Positions 52,590-61,395 of a stretch of DNA of 64,000 nucleotides are shown in pieces. Source of the stretch: Brevundimonas variabilis (lineage in GTDB: Bacteria; Pseudomonadota; Alphaproteobacteria; Caulobacterales; Caulobacteraceae); NCBI RefSeq assembly GCF_014199945.1, contig NZ_JACHOR010000004.1, positions 1 through 64,000 on the forward strand, written 5' to 3'. Position numbers and translations under genes: made by a program. The notes under the pieces were generated by a model. It was not told where the DNA came from. It worked only from the letters and a program-made list of their open reading frames with translations, and made no database searches. Every line of letters begins with the position of its first letter. The first letter of the stretch is position 1.

Positions 52590-53780
52590 ATGGCCGACGG
52601 TGCAACCCAGATTCAGAAGACCTTCCAGTGGGCCGACCCGCTGGACCTGACGTCCCGCCTGACCGAGGACGAGCGCGCCATCCAGGACGCAGCGAAAACC
52701 TATGCCCGCGAGAGCCTGCTGCCACGCGTCGTGGCCGCCTTCCGGGACGAGACCTTCGACCGCGCCATCATGACCGAGATGGGCCAGATGGGCTTTCTGG
52801 GGGCCATGCTGCCCGAGCAGTACGGCGGCTCGGCCGTCAGCCACGTCGCCTATGGCCTGATCGCGCGCGAGATCGAGGCCGTCGATTCGGGCTATCGCTC
52901 GGCCATGTCGGTGCAGTCGTCGCTGGCCATGTATCCGATCTATGCCTTCGGGTCCGAGGAACAGAAGATGCGCTTCCTGCCCCGGATGGCGGCGGGCGAG
53001 CTGGTCGGCTGTTTCGGCCTGACCGAGGCCGACGGCGGCTCCGACCCGGCCTCGATGAAGACCAGGGCCGTTGCGGTCGAGGGCGGCTATCGCCTGAACG
53101 GCGGCAAATACTGGATCACCAACTCCCCGATCGCCGACCTGGCCATCGTCTGGGCCAAGCTGGATGACGTCATCCGCGGCTTCATTGTCGAGCGTGCGTT
53201 CGACGGCTTCACCACGGGCAAGATCGGCGACAAGCTGAGCCTGCGCGCCTCCATCACCGGCGACATCGGCCTGAACGACGTCTTCGTGCCCGAGGCCAAT
53301 CTGCTGCCGGGCGTCAAGGGTCTGCGCGGGCCCTTCTCCTGCCTGAACAAGGCCCGCTACGGCATCGCCTGGGGAGCCATGGGCGCCGCCGAGGCCTGTT
53401 TCCACCTGACGCGCGACTATGTCGGCGAGCGGATGCTGTTCGGCCGCCCCCTGTCCAGCCGCCAGCTGGTCCAGAAGAAGCTGGCCGACATGCAGACCGA
53501 GATCTTCCTCGGCCTCGAGGGCGCCTTCGCCCTGGGTCGCCTGCTCGACACCGGGGCCTGGGTGCCGGAGGCCATCTCGATGATGAAGCGCAACAACTGC
53601 GGCAAGGCCCTGGCCGTCGCCCGCGAGGCGCGCGACATGCATGGTGGCGCCGGGATCACGGGCGAGATGCACGTCATGCGCCACGCCATGAACCTCGAGA
53701 CCGTCAACACCTATGAGGGGGCCCACGACGTCCACGCCCTGATCCTGGGTCGCGCCATCACGGGCCAGAGCGCCTTCTGA
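52590..53780 (+). CDS. gcdH: Acyl-CoA dehydrogenase, glutaryl-CoA dehydrogenase type
   Basis: This is a 396-residue FAD flavoenzyme. ATG 52590 is preceded by AGGATTGAG; the frame is open much further upstream without similarity. [21 protein letters not shown] is the FAD/substrate signature and [21 protein letters not shown] the C-terminal signature with the catalytic glutamate (YEGAHDVH). It resembles glutaryl-CoA dehydrogenases of lysine/tryptophan degradation, which also decarboxylate. It could also be a closely related short-chain enzyme. Confidence 0.9.
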   Translation: MADGATQIQKTFQWADPLDLTSRLTEDERAIQDAAKTYARESLLPRVVAAFRDETFDRAIMTEMGQMGFLGAMLPEQYGGSAVSHVAYGLIAREIEAVDSGYRSAMSVQSSLAMYPIYAFGSEEQKMRFLPRMAAGELVGCFGLTEADGGSDPASMKTRAVAVEGGYRLNGGKYWITNSPIADLAIVWAKLDDVIRGFIVERAFDGFTTGKIGDKLSLRASITGDIGLNDVFVPEANLLPGVKGLRGPFSCLNKARYGIAWGAMGAAEACFHLTRDYVGERMLFGRPLSSRQLVQKKLADMQTEIFLGLEGAFALGRLLDTGAWVPEAISMMKRNNCGKALAVAREARDMHGGAGITGEMHVMRHAMNLETVNTYEGAHDVHALILGRAITGQSAF

Positions 53781-53848
53781 GCGAAATCTCCCCGCTCCGG
53801 CCATCGCAGTAAACGCGGTCTTAACGCCGGCCGATGCAATCAGGCGTG

Positions 53849-54532
53849 ATGGCGGCCCTCGAATTGTTCCACTTCCCCTTCGACCCCGGCTCGCGCGCGG
53901 CCCGGCTGGCGCTGGGCGAAGCGCGGCTGGAGTGGACCGAGACCCTGGTCCGTCCGTGGGAGCCCGACTGCGTCCTGGGCCAGTTCAATCCCTCCGGCAT
54001 GCCCCCCGTCCTGCGCGTCACCGATACGGGCAAGCCCCTGATCCTGTGCGAGGCCCCGGCCATCCTCGGCTGGCTGGAAGACGCCCAGAAAGCCCCGCTG
54101 CTGCTGCCCGCCGACCTGTCGGAGCGCGCCGAGGCCCGGCGCCTGACCGGCTGGTTCGACCGCCGCTTCATGGATGAGGTCAATGCCGTCCTGCTGCACG
54201 AGCGGATGGAGAAACCGTTGCTTCGGCTCGGCCCGCCCGAGGCCCGGGCCCTGCGCGAGGGCCGCGACGCGCTGAAGGGCCATCTGGCCATGATGGAAGC
54301 TTTGCTGAACGAACGCGACTGGCTGACCGGCCGCCGCATGAGCCAGGCCGACCTCGTCGCCGGCGCCCACATCTCGATCCTGGACTATTTCGGCGAGGTC
54401 TCCTGGAAGGCCTGGCCGGGCCTCAAGACCTGGTACATGCGGCTGAAGTCGAGACCGAGCTTCAGGCCCCTGCTGGCGGACCGTTTCCAGGGGCTGGCAC
54501 CGGTGGCGCACTATGCGGATCTGGATTTTTAG
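53849..54532 (+). CDS. fzlA: FzlA-type glutathione-S-transferase-fold protein (FtsZ-binding)
   Basis: This is a 227-residue protein of GST fold. The N-terminal thioredoxin-like part is LELFHFPFDPGSRAARLALG and a helical C-terminal part follows, ending APVAHYADLDF. This pattern matches FzlA, the Caulobacter FtsZ-binding GST homologue needed for constriction, whose extreme C-terminus is functionally important. ATG 53849 is preferred over 53834. The last 306 coding bases recur 816 bp downstream as a broken copy. A plain glutathione transferase is the alternative. Confidence 0.75.
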   Translation: MAALELFHFPFDPGSRAARLALGEARLEWTETLVRPWEPDCVLGQFNPSGMPPVLRVTDTGKPLILCEAPAILGWLEDAQKAPLLLPADLSERAEARRLTGWFDRRFMDEVNAVLLHERMEKPLLRLGPPEARALREGRDALKGHLAMMEALLNERDWLTGRRMSQADLVAGAHISILDYFGEVSWKAWPGLKTWYMRLKSRPSFRPLLADRFQGLAPVAHYADLDF

Positions 54533-54557
54533 GGCTGTGCAACAGGCGGGGTCGGCA
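54227..54557. repeat. Direct repeat, copy 1 (3' end of fzlA)
   Basis: This is the upstream copy of a 331-bp ungapped direct repeat with a constant offset of 816 bp. It covers the last third of fzlA and 25 bp beyond the stop. By eye there are 11 differences from copy 2 over the coding part, several of them synonymous. Confidence 0.9.
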
Positions 54558-54582
54558 GCAGCGCTGAACGCCTGAAAGACTT

Positions 54583-54954
54583 CTATTCCAAGTCAGTTAT
54601 GTTTAATCTCGTCAGGGAAGACGAGCCTGTGACGTCTTTGAAGTAGTAATCCGGCCCGGTCTTGTAAAGGTATCGGCACATACGGGCGTCTTCACCGGAA
54701 CGTGTGACGCAAATCTGGTCATTAGAGACGTGATAGCTTCCCTTTCTTCGGACGCGATCGCCATTATCGGTGTACCTGCCGTCCCGGTAAAAGCGTTCTG
54801 CCGCGCCTGACGTCAATGGGGCACCGCGATCATTGACCATCAACGCTGACCGCCCGGCGAGAGCATGGACGATCTGAAGGCCGTCGAGCCTCACTTCCTG
54901 GCCTTGGGCGCAGAGAGCCGAAAGAGCCGCTAGGCAGCCTATCAAACCAGACAT
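54583..54954 (-). CDS. Small secreted protein, orphan paralogue (copy A)
   Basis: This is a 123-residue protein starting at ATG 54952-54954 behind GGAGGGA. A hydrophobic N-terminus (MSGLIGCLAALSALCAQGQE) looks like a signal peptide without a strong basic start. The body has LTSGAAERFYRDGRYTDNGD, DQICVT and a second cysteine in RMCRYLY, so a disulphide is likely. It is a close relative of the protein at 55664-56035, encoded in the opposite direction, and even the upstream DNA is related. No family is recognised. Confidence 0.8.
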   Translation of the reverse strand: MSGLIGCLAALSALCAQGQEVRLDGLQIVHALAGRSALMVNDRGAPLTSGAAERFYRDGRYTDNGDRVRRKGSYHVSNDQICVTRSGEDARMCRYLYKTGPDYYFKDVTGSSSLTRLNITDLE

Positions 54955-55033
54955 TGGTGATCCCTCCGGAGGCGAAGAGGCCACAACACCGTCGTCGCGT
55001 CAAGCGTGTAAGCATCGGACCCCTTCAGGTTGA

Positions 55034-55357
55034 CTCCTGCGCCTCGGCCCGCCCGAGGCCCGGGCCCTGCTCGAAGGCCGCGAGGCGCTGAAGGGCCATC
55101 TGGCCATGATGGAGGCCCTGCTGAACGAACGCGACTGGCTGACCGGCCGCCGCATGAGCCAGGCCGACCTCGTCGCCGGCGCCCACATCTCGATCCTGGA
55201 CTATTTCGGCGAGGTCTCCTGGAAGGCCTGGCCGGGCCTCAAGACCTGGTACATGCGGCTGAAATCGAGACCGAGCTTCCGGCCCCTGCTGGCGGACCGG
55301 TTCCAGGGGCTGGCGCCGGTGGCGCATTATGCGGATCTGGATTTTTATGGGGTGGGG
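55034..55357 (+). pseudogene. Truncated copy of the 3' end of fzlA
   Basis: This in-frame remnant matches the last 101 codons of fzlA (GPPEARALLEGREALKGHL to APVAHYADLDF). An in-frame stop lies directly upstream at 55031-55033, and no start codon with a ribosome-binding site is present. The original TAG stop has become TAT, so the frame now runs on into unrelated sequence up to 55465. It is not expected to give a functional protein. Confidence 0.85.
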
Positions 55358-55373
55358 ATAGGCGGGGTCAGCA
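55043..55373. repeat. Direct repeat, copy 2 (fzlA fragment)
   Basis: This is the downstream copy of the 331-bp repeat. Together with copy 1 it brackets the gene of secreted protein copy A, suggesting a recombination or insertion event next to fzlA. Confidence 0.9.
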
Positions 55374-55663
55374 TTGACGCGGAAGCTCGAGTAGCAGGAA
55401 ATCCGATAGCCAAGCGCTGTCAACGGGGGCAGACGTCGTCTGATAGCGGTGGTGCACTCAACTGATGGCCGTAACACACTTAGCGAAGGTCTCCGCAACC
55501 GTGCGATAGAGAAACGTCTTTCCGGTCCGCACGCTAAGCTGGTGAGCGATGGCGCTGAGCTCAGTTGAGCTTGGCATTAAATGGCCAGATTGGCGGGCTA
55601 GAGAAAATGCACGCTTGACGAGAAGAGATTTTGCTGTTCCCTTCTCGTTCAAGGGGAATACAA
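55374..55663. other. Remnant region between the fzlA fragment and the RTX locus
   Basis: This is 290 bp without a convincing gene, where composition shifts from GC-rich to clearly AT-richer. A minus-strand open frame (55458-55715) was not accepted. The last 80 bases resemble the upstream DNA of paralogue copy A, including a TTGACG that could be a -35 element. Confidence 0.5.
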
Positions 55664-56035
55664 ATGTCTGCAATAATAGGCTGCTTAGTTTCTCTTTCGG
55701 CTCTATGCGCCTCAAGTCAAGAAGTCAGGCTCGACCGCCTCCAAATCGTCCATGCCCTTTCAGGGCGAGCAGCACTTACGGTCAATGAGCGAGGCGACGC
55801 ATTGACGTCAGGCGGAGCCGAACGCTTTTACCGTGACGGTAGATACTCCAGTGGCAACGACCGAATCGGACGACGGGGAAGCTATTACGTTCTGCGCGAT
55901 CAGATCTGCGTCACGTTCCCTGATGACGATGCCCGAATGTGCCGACGCGTCTACAGGCTCGGGTGGGACTACTACTTTAGTTATGTTGCAGAGCCATCTT
56001 CACGTAGAAAGATAACCATATCCGATCTAGAATAG
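55664..56035 (+). CDS. Small secreted protein next to the RTX gene (copy B)
   Basis: This is a 123-residue paralogue of copy A with the same length and layout. It has a signal-like N-terminus (MSAIIGCLVSLSALCASSQE), GGAERFYRDGRYSSGND, DQICVT and ARMCRRVYR, and the end ISDLE. ATG 55664 follows AAGGGGA. The RTX gene starts 9 bp after its stop, so both are probably translated from one mRNA. Because it is secreted and paired with a putative toxic protease, an inhibitor or immunity role is a reasonable hypothesis, unproven. Codon use is AT-richer than the chromosome. Confidence 0.82.
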   Translation: MSAIIGCLVSLSALCASSQEVRLDRLQIVHALSGRAALTVNERGDALTSGGAERFYRDGRYSSGNDRIGRRGSYYVLRDQICVTFPDDDARMCRRVYRLGWDYYFSYVAEPSSRRKITISDLE

Positions 56036-56044
56036 GAAATTTCC

Positions 56045-58189
56045 ATGCCTTGGTCACAAGTTCAATCATCCATCGATTTTTGGGGCGTGGGACCTAACGG
56101 GGCCTGGGCGACCATACGGGAGGCGCCAGTCTCGTCCTTCTCGAGTTCAGATCAAGCGGACATACTGCTTTACTTAGAAAATTTATATAATGCTTCAGTA
56201 AGTTTCCGTCTACTCGTAGACAAATTTGTTTCTACAGGGCAGCGAATTCGTCTCGGAGAAAGTCCCACTGAACCAGGCCGAGCAAATTTTACTCAGCAAC
56301 CAGTTTATGCAACGTTCAATTTTTCATTCGTAGGCGCGTATTATACATTCAATCAATTTGGCGCACTCGTTCCAGATACGGAAACAATACTTATGTTGCA
56401 TGAGATTTTGCACGTCGTATTGAGTGCGAATGACACTATCGAACGTCCAACAGAGCAGCAGTTGAACTCAGCCGCTTTCGATTATGCGGGAGGAATATTT
56501 CCAACACAGAATCAGATCATGCAGGAGTTGGGTTTTTCTAATCTAGTTCTTCCGTCTTATGATGCTTTGGTCATGGGAAGCGATTTAGCCGCGCTGGGGC
56601 TTCAGCACTCAAATGTTAGCTATTCTTTCGGGGCTACAGTTGAAATCGTCAGGAGGGGTAACGGAGCGTCTAATTACATAGATATGAGTCAGCGGACGAA
56701 TTCAAGCGATCTGCTATTTGGTTTCGGCGGCGACGATTTCATCATAGCGGGTGGTGGCGACGATTTTCTTTACGGTGGGACAGGTGACGATGAGTTGTCC
56801 GGAGGGCTCGGTGACGACGTTCTGAATGGAGGTATCGGAGATGACGTGCTTCATGGCGGTGAAACAGGAACGCTTACGCCAGGGGATGGGCGCGATCGTG
56901 TGGATTACTCCATAGTCGACTCGGGATTCGTTGCGCCTACCGGAATCACCATTGCGCTCAATGCGGCCAACTCGCCGATTGGCAGTTCAGGCGTTCAAGC
57001 CTTTACGGTATCGAACGATGGATATGGCAACCAGGACACATTGATCTCGATCGAGGAAATCACCGCAACTGATACAATCGACACCTTCTCCTTTGAGGGT
57101 ATCTTTAATGCTGACCTAGACCTTCGCATAGACGGTGTTCTCAACTCTGGAGGTTCGGCTGATGTCGTGGACCTGTCATCGAGTGGAACGGGCTACAATC
57201 TGCTTCTGAGTGACCAGGGCAACGGTAGTTTGCAGAGCCGCATGGGCGGTGGGATTTTGAACTTCGACAACCTTCGACCGAACGTGGTCGGAAGCTCCCA
57301 GTCTGACGTGCTCGCTGTGAACATTGGCGGCTCGCTAATCGACGGCGGTTCCGGAGCCGACCTGCTCTTCACGACACTGGGCGGCGCGACCAGGTTGGAT
57401 GGGGGAGATGGAAGCGATCGGCTTATTGTGTCTTACGACACGACCAGTGGTACGTGTGTTGTCTCTGGCGGTGCCGGGAACGATGCGATCGAGATAAGGG
57501 CTGAGGGATCTGCTACCGCACTTGGTGTATACGTTGAATTCGGCCTTGGGGGCGGACATGATTACATCATGGATGGGCTGAGAGGCGGAAGTCTAGGTGG
57601 TATTAGTGGCATAAATTTTACTGACGTATCCTCCGGACAGTGTCAGATCCTTTTTTCTGACGCTTATGGGAGAGTGGAAAACTATTTTGGCTGGGAGGAT
57701 CAGGACGGTTACTACATTTGCATAGAGCGCGAGGTATTCCTCGAGCTTCCGGACGGGTCGACGATCAACGTCGGGCGTATAACGACTTTGGAAGATGAGT
57801 TTGGTAATACGGCCCTCGAGAACTTTCAGTGGGCTTATGTTCCCTTAGAGATGAACTTCTCCGACGGTACATTTGATGTTAGCGACCTGCTAGGTCCATT
57901 ACTTAGCGATTTGCAGGGAGGTCCCGTCCCTGCGCGGGACACTTCAGCCTTCAGAACGGCTGAATCGGATTGGCAGGAATCATTTGGGCCCAGCTACGCG
58001 GACGCTTTGGGACTTGCAGCAGGTTCGGACACTTCTGCACCCCAAGTCATGCCAGTGCTCGCTGCAAAAACAACTACCGACGAATGGTATGCGGACCTTG
58101 AGCCTTCAATTAACGAGTTCCAATTTGACGAATTCCAGGGCTGTTTTCAAGCAATGAATGCTGTGCAACATTGGGAATTACTGCATTGA
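56045..58189 (+). CDS. RTX-repeat protein with HExxH motif (putative secreted metalloprotease/toxin)
   Basis: This is a 714-residue protein without a classical signal peptide. An N-terminal domain of about 215 residues contains MLHEILHVVLS with the HExxH zinc motif at 119-123. The third metzincin histidine is absent, so any relation would be to a gluzincin or M91-like fold. Calcium-binding RTX nonapeptides lie at about 226-272 (GGDDF, GGTGDDEL, GGLGDDVL). A long beta-rich region follows. RTX proteins are usually exported by type I secretion; no such transporter is seen here. The extreme C-terminus (CFQAMNAVQHWELLH) is unlike standard type I signals. The gene is AT-richer than its surroundings. 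Confidence 0.8.
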   Translation: MPWSQVQSSIDFWGVGPNGAWATIREAPVSSFSSSDQADILLYLENLYNASVSFRLLVDKFVSTGQRIRLGESPTEPGRANFTQQPVYATFNFSFVGAYYTFNQFGALVPDTETILMLHEILHVVLSANDTIERPTEQQLNSAAFDYAGGIFPTQNQIMQELGFSNLVLPSYDALVMGSDLAALGLQHSNVSYSFGATVEIVRRGNGASNYIDMSQRTNSSDLLFGFGGDDFIIAGGGDDFLYGGTGDDELSGGLGDDVLNGGIGDDVLHGGETGTLTPGDGRDRVDYSIVDSGFVAPTGITIALNAANSPIGSSGVQAFTVSNDGYGNQDTLISIEEITATDTIDTFSFEGIFNADLDLRIDGVLNSGGSADVVDLSSSGTGYNLLLSDQGNGSLQSRMGGGILNFDNLRPNVVGSSQSDVLAVNIGGSLIDGGSGADLLFTTLGGATRLDGGDGSDRLIVSYDTTSGTCVVSGGAGNDAIEIRAEGSATALGVYVEFGLGGGHDYIMDGLRGGSLGGISGINFTDVSSGQCQILFSDAYGRVENYFGWEDQDGYYICIEREVFLELPDGSTINVGRITTLEDEFGNTALENFQWAYVPLEMNFSDGTFDVSDLLGPLLSDLQGGPVPARDTSAFRTAESDWQESFGPSYADALGLAAGSDTSAPQVMPVLAAKTTTDEWYADLEPSINEFQFDEFQGCFQAMNAVQHWELLH

Positions 58190-58410
58190 CGGTTAGCGGT
58201 TTCAAAATAGCTGGTGAAATCGGAGCAGGTCTCGCTGCCTTCCTTCTTTGACAAGAGGATGTTTCCCGTGTCCGGGAACAGTCAAATAAGTCCGCCACAT
58301 ATCGAAAGCGGGACCTGAAACGTGAACAGAAAGCAGACTGATTTCACCTTAGAAGCGAATGCTTCTCCGGTGAGATACGAATGTCTGCTCCTGACGCTGC
58401 ACCCGCCCCC

Positions 58411-61329
58411 CTAATGCGCCTCGTCCCAGTTCGTCGCCGCCCGGGCATCCACCACCAGAGGGACGCTCAGCTTCACCGCCGGTTCGTCGGCGGTTTCCAT
58501 GACCTGGCGGATGACGGTCATGGCGGCTTCGGCGTCGGCTTCCGGTGTCTCGAACACCAGTTCGTCGTGGACCTGCAGCAGCATCTTCACCTGTGACAGG
58601 CCGGCGGCCTCCAACGCGCCGGGCATGCGGATCATGGCGCGGCGGATGATGTCGGCGGCGGCGCCCTGGATCGGGGCGTTGATGGCGGCGCGCTCGCCGA
58701 ACTGGCGCTCGGCCCCCGACTTGGAATGGATGGCCGGGATGTGGATCTTGCGGCCGAACAGGGTCGAGACATAGCCCGCCGCCCGCACCTCGGCCCGGGT
58801 GGCGTCCATATAGGCGCGGATGCCGGGGAAGCGTTCGAAATAGGTCTTGATATAGGCCCCGGCCTCGGACTGGTCGATGTTCAGCTGGTTGGCCAGGCCA
58901 AAGGCGCTGATGCCATAGACGATGCCGAAATTGATCGCCTTGGCGCGGCGGCGGGTCTCGGCGGGCATGCCCTCGACCGGCACGCCGAACATCTCGGACG
59001 CCGTGGCCGCATGGATGTCGAGCCCGGCCTTGAAGGCGCGCTTCAGCTCGGGGATGTCGCCGATATGGGCCAGCAGCCGCAGCTCGATCTGGCTGTAGTC
59101 GGCGCTGATCAGCAGGTTGCCGGGCGAGGGGACGAAGGCCTGGCGGATCTGGCGGCCGATGTCGTTGCGGACGGGGATGTTCTGCAGGTTCGGGTCGCTG
59201 GAGGACAGCCGGCCCGTGGTGGTGGCCGCCATCTGGTAACTGGTGTGGATGCGGTGGGTGTCCGGGTCGGCGGCGGCGGACAGGGCGTCGGTATAGGTGC
59301 CCTTCAGCTTGGCCAGCTGGCGCCATTCCAGCAGGGTGGCGGGCAGGGGGTGGTCGACCGCCGGGTTGCGACCCAGCTCGTCCAGGATGGCGGCGTCGGT
59401 GGCCCACTGGCCCGAGGCGGTCTTCTTGCCGCCGGGCAGGTTCAGCTCGCCGAACAGGATCTCGCCCAGCTGTTTGGGGCTGCCCAGGTTGAAGGGGCGA
59501 CCGGCCTGTTCGTGGGCCGTCTGCTCCAGCTCGACCATGCGCAGGCCGAACTCGTGGCTCAGGCGGCGCAGGCGTTCCGGGTCGATGCGGATGCCGGCGG
59601 TCTCCATCTCGGCCAGGACCGAGGGCAGGGGGCGTTCCAGGGTTTCGTAGACCGTCAGCAGCCCCTCCGCCGCCAGCCGGGGCCTGAGGATCCGGTACAG
59701 CCGCAGGGTCACGTCCGCGTCCTCGGCCGCATAGCGGGTGGCCGGGTCCAGCTCGACATGTTTGAAGGATTTCTGGGCCTTGCCGGTGCCCGCCACCGTC
59801 TTGAACGGGATGGGCTCGTGGCCGAGGTGCAGTCGGGCCAGCTCGTCCATGCCGTGGCTGTGCAGCCCGCCCTCCAGCACATAGCTGATCAGCATGGTGT
59901 CCTCGACCGGGTGCACCCGGATGCCGCGCCGGGCCATGACGGCGAGGTCGTATTTGGCGTTCTGGAGAACCTTGAGGACGCCGGGATCTTCCAGCAGCGG
60001 CTTGAGCTTCGCCAGCGCCGTCGCCTTGTCGATCTGGGCCAGGGGCTCGCGCGTGTCCGGCGCATCGCCGAAGTCCAGCCCGCCCGCGCCCGCCATCGGC
60101 GTGTGCTCGTGGGTCAGGGGGATGTAGCAGGCCTCATTGGGCCCGATGGCCAGCGAGACCCCGCACAGCCCGGCATGGGTGGCCGACAGGGCGTCGGTCT
60201 CGGTATCGAACCCGATGACCCCTGCCGCCGTGGCCTTCGCGATCCAGGCATCGAGGTCCGCCTCGGTCTGGACGCAGACATAGGCGGCATGGTCGAACCC
60301 CTGCGCCTCGACCGGCTCGGCCGGGGCGGCGGTCGCGCCATAGCGGGGCGTGACCACGGGCGCGCTCATATAGACCGGACGCGGGGCCAGGGCCGGGCCG
60401 TCGTGGTCGGGATGTTTGCCATCCCCGACACGGCGCGCCAGAGACCGGAACTCCATCTGCTCAAGGAACGCCGACAGGGTCGCCGGATCGGGATCGCGCA
60501 CGGCGAAATCGGCGATGGCCTCGGGGGCCGGGGCATCGCAGGTCAGGCGCACCAGCTCGCGGCTGAGGCGGATCTGGTCGGCGAAATTGATCAGGGTCTC
60601 GCGCCGCTTGGGCTGTTTGATCTCGCCGGCGCGGGCCAGCAGGGTGTCGAGGTCGCCGTATTCGTCCAGCAGTTGTGCCGCCGTCTTGGGGCCGATGCCG
60701 GGGGCGCCGGGGACATTGTCGACGCTGTCGCCGATCAGGGCCTGCAGATCGACCATCTTGTCCGGGGTGACCCCGAACTTCTCCATCACCGCGTCCTCGC
60801 CCAGACGCCGGTCCTTCATCGGGTCGTACATGATGACCCCGCGCCCGATCAGCTGCATCAGGTCCTTGTCCGAGGACACGATCACCGCCTCGCCGCCCAT
60901 GTCCCGCGCCTTGCAGGCATAGGTGGCGATCAGGTCGTCGGCCTCATAGCCGGGCAGTTCGACACAATGGACGCCGAACGCCGCCGTCGCCTCGCGCACC
61001 AGCGGAAACTGGGGGACCAGGTCCTCGGGCGGGGCCGAGCGGTTGGCCTTGTACTGGTCGTAGAGAGTGTTGCGGAACGTCTTTTCCGAATGGTCGAAGA
61101 TGGCCGCCAGATGGGTCGGCCCGTCGGCGCCCTTCATGTCCTTCAGCAGCTTCCACAGCATATTGCAGTAGCCCTGCACCGCCCCGACCGGCAGGCCATC
61201 GGACTTGCGCGTCAGCGGCGGCAGGGCGTGATAGGCCCGGAAGATATAGGCCGAGGCATCGATCAGATACAGCCGCAGGGGCGCTGCGTCGGAGCCTGTG
61301 GCGGGCGGGGCATGGGGCGTGTCGGACAT
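58411..61329 (-). CDS. polA: DNA polymerase I
   Basis: This is a 972-residue polymerase with three domains. The 5'-3' exonuclease is at about 15-300 (LIDASAYIFRAYHAL, PGYEADDLIATYA). The 3'-5' exonuclease is at about 360-560 (VIGFDTETDALSA, retaining the DxE pair). The polymerase domain is at about 600-972 with ADYSQIELRLLAHI (motif A), RRRAKAINFGIVYG (motif B) and LLQVHDELVFE (motif C). It processes Okazaki fragments and repair gaps. ATG 61327-61329 is chosen; an earlier in-frame ATG adds 12 residues. Confidence 0.96.
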   Translation of the reverse strand: MSDTPHAPPATGSDAAPLRLYLIDASAYIFRAYHALPPLTRKSDGLPVGAVQGYCNMLWKLLKDMKGADGPTHLAAIFDHSEKTFRNTLYDQYKANRSAPPEDLVPQFPLVREATAAFGVHCVELPGYEADDLIATYACKARDMGGEAVIVSSDKDLMQLIGRGVIMYDPMKDRRLGEDAVMEKFGVTPDKMVDLQALIGDSVDNVPGAPGIGPKTAAQLLDEYGDLDTLLARAGEIKQPKRRETLINFADQIRLSRELVRLTCDAPAPEAIADFAVRDPDPATLSAFLEQMEFRSLARRVGDGKHPDHDGPALAPRPVYMSAPVVTPRYGATAAPAEPVEAQGFDHAAYVCVQTEADLDAWIAKATAAGVIGFDTETDALSATHAGLCGVSLAIGPNEACYIPLTHEHTPMAGAGGLDFGDAPDTREPLAQIDKATALAKLKPLLEDPGVLKVLQNAKYDLAVMARRGIRVHPVEDTMLISYVLEGGLHSHGMDELARLHLGHEPIPFKTVAGTGKAQKSFKHVELDPATRYAAEDADVTLRLYRILRPRLAAEGLLTVYETLERPLPSVLAEMETAGIRIDPERLRRLSHEFGLRMVELEQTAHEQAGRPFNLGSPKQLGEILFGELNLPGGKKTASGQWATDAAILDELGRNPAVDHPLPATLLEWRQLAKLKGTYTDALSAAADPDTHRIHTSYQMAATTTGRLSSSDPNLQNIPVRNDIGRQIRQAFVPSPGNLLISADYSQIELRLLAHIGDIPELKRAFKAGLDIHAATASEMFGVPVEGMPAETRRRAKAINFGIVYGISAFGLANQLNIDQSEAGAYIKTYFERFPGIRAYMDATRAEVRAAGYVSTLFGRKIHIPAIHSKSGAERQFGERAAINAPIQGAAADIIRRAMIRMPGALEAAGLSQVKMLLQVHDELVFETPEADAEAAMTVIRQVMETADEPAVKLSVPLVVDARAATNWDEAH

Positions 61330-61395
61330 GGCCGCGACCATAGGGGCGTCCGCCGGCTTCGTCACCGGATCATGCGCAGCCGCGATGCGATCGCG

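Noticed and set aside
55458..55715. Minus-strand open frame of 85 codons next to the RTX locus
   Set aside because: It overlaps the start of the secreted protein gene by 52 bp, has no clear ribosome-binding site and no recognised domain. It could be a gene remnant, but support is too weak.
54583..56035. Small secreted proteins as serralysin inhibitors of the Inh/AprI family
   Set aside because: They are similar in size and context, but the Inh sequence pattern is not visible; I keep only the general hypothesis of a protective protein.
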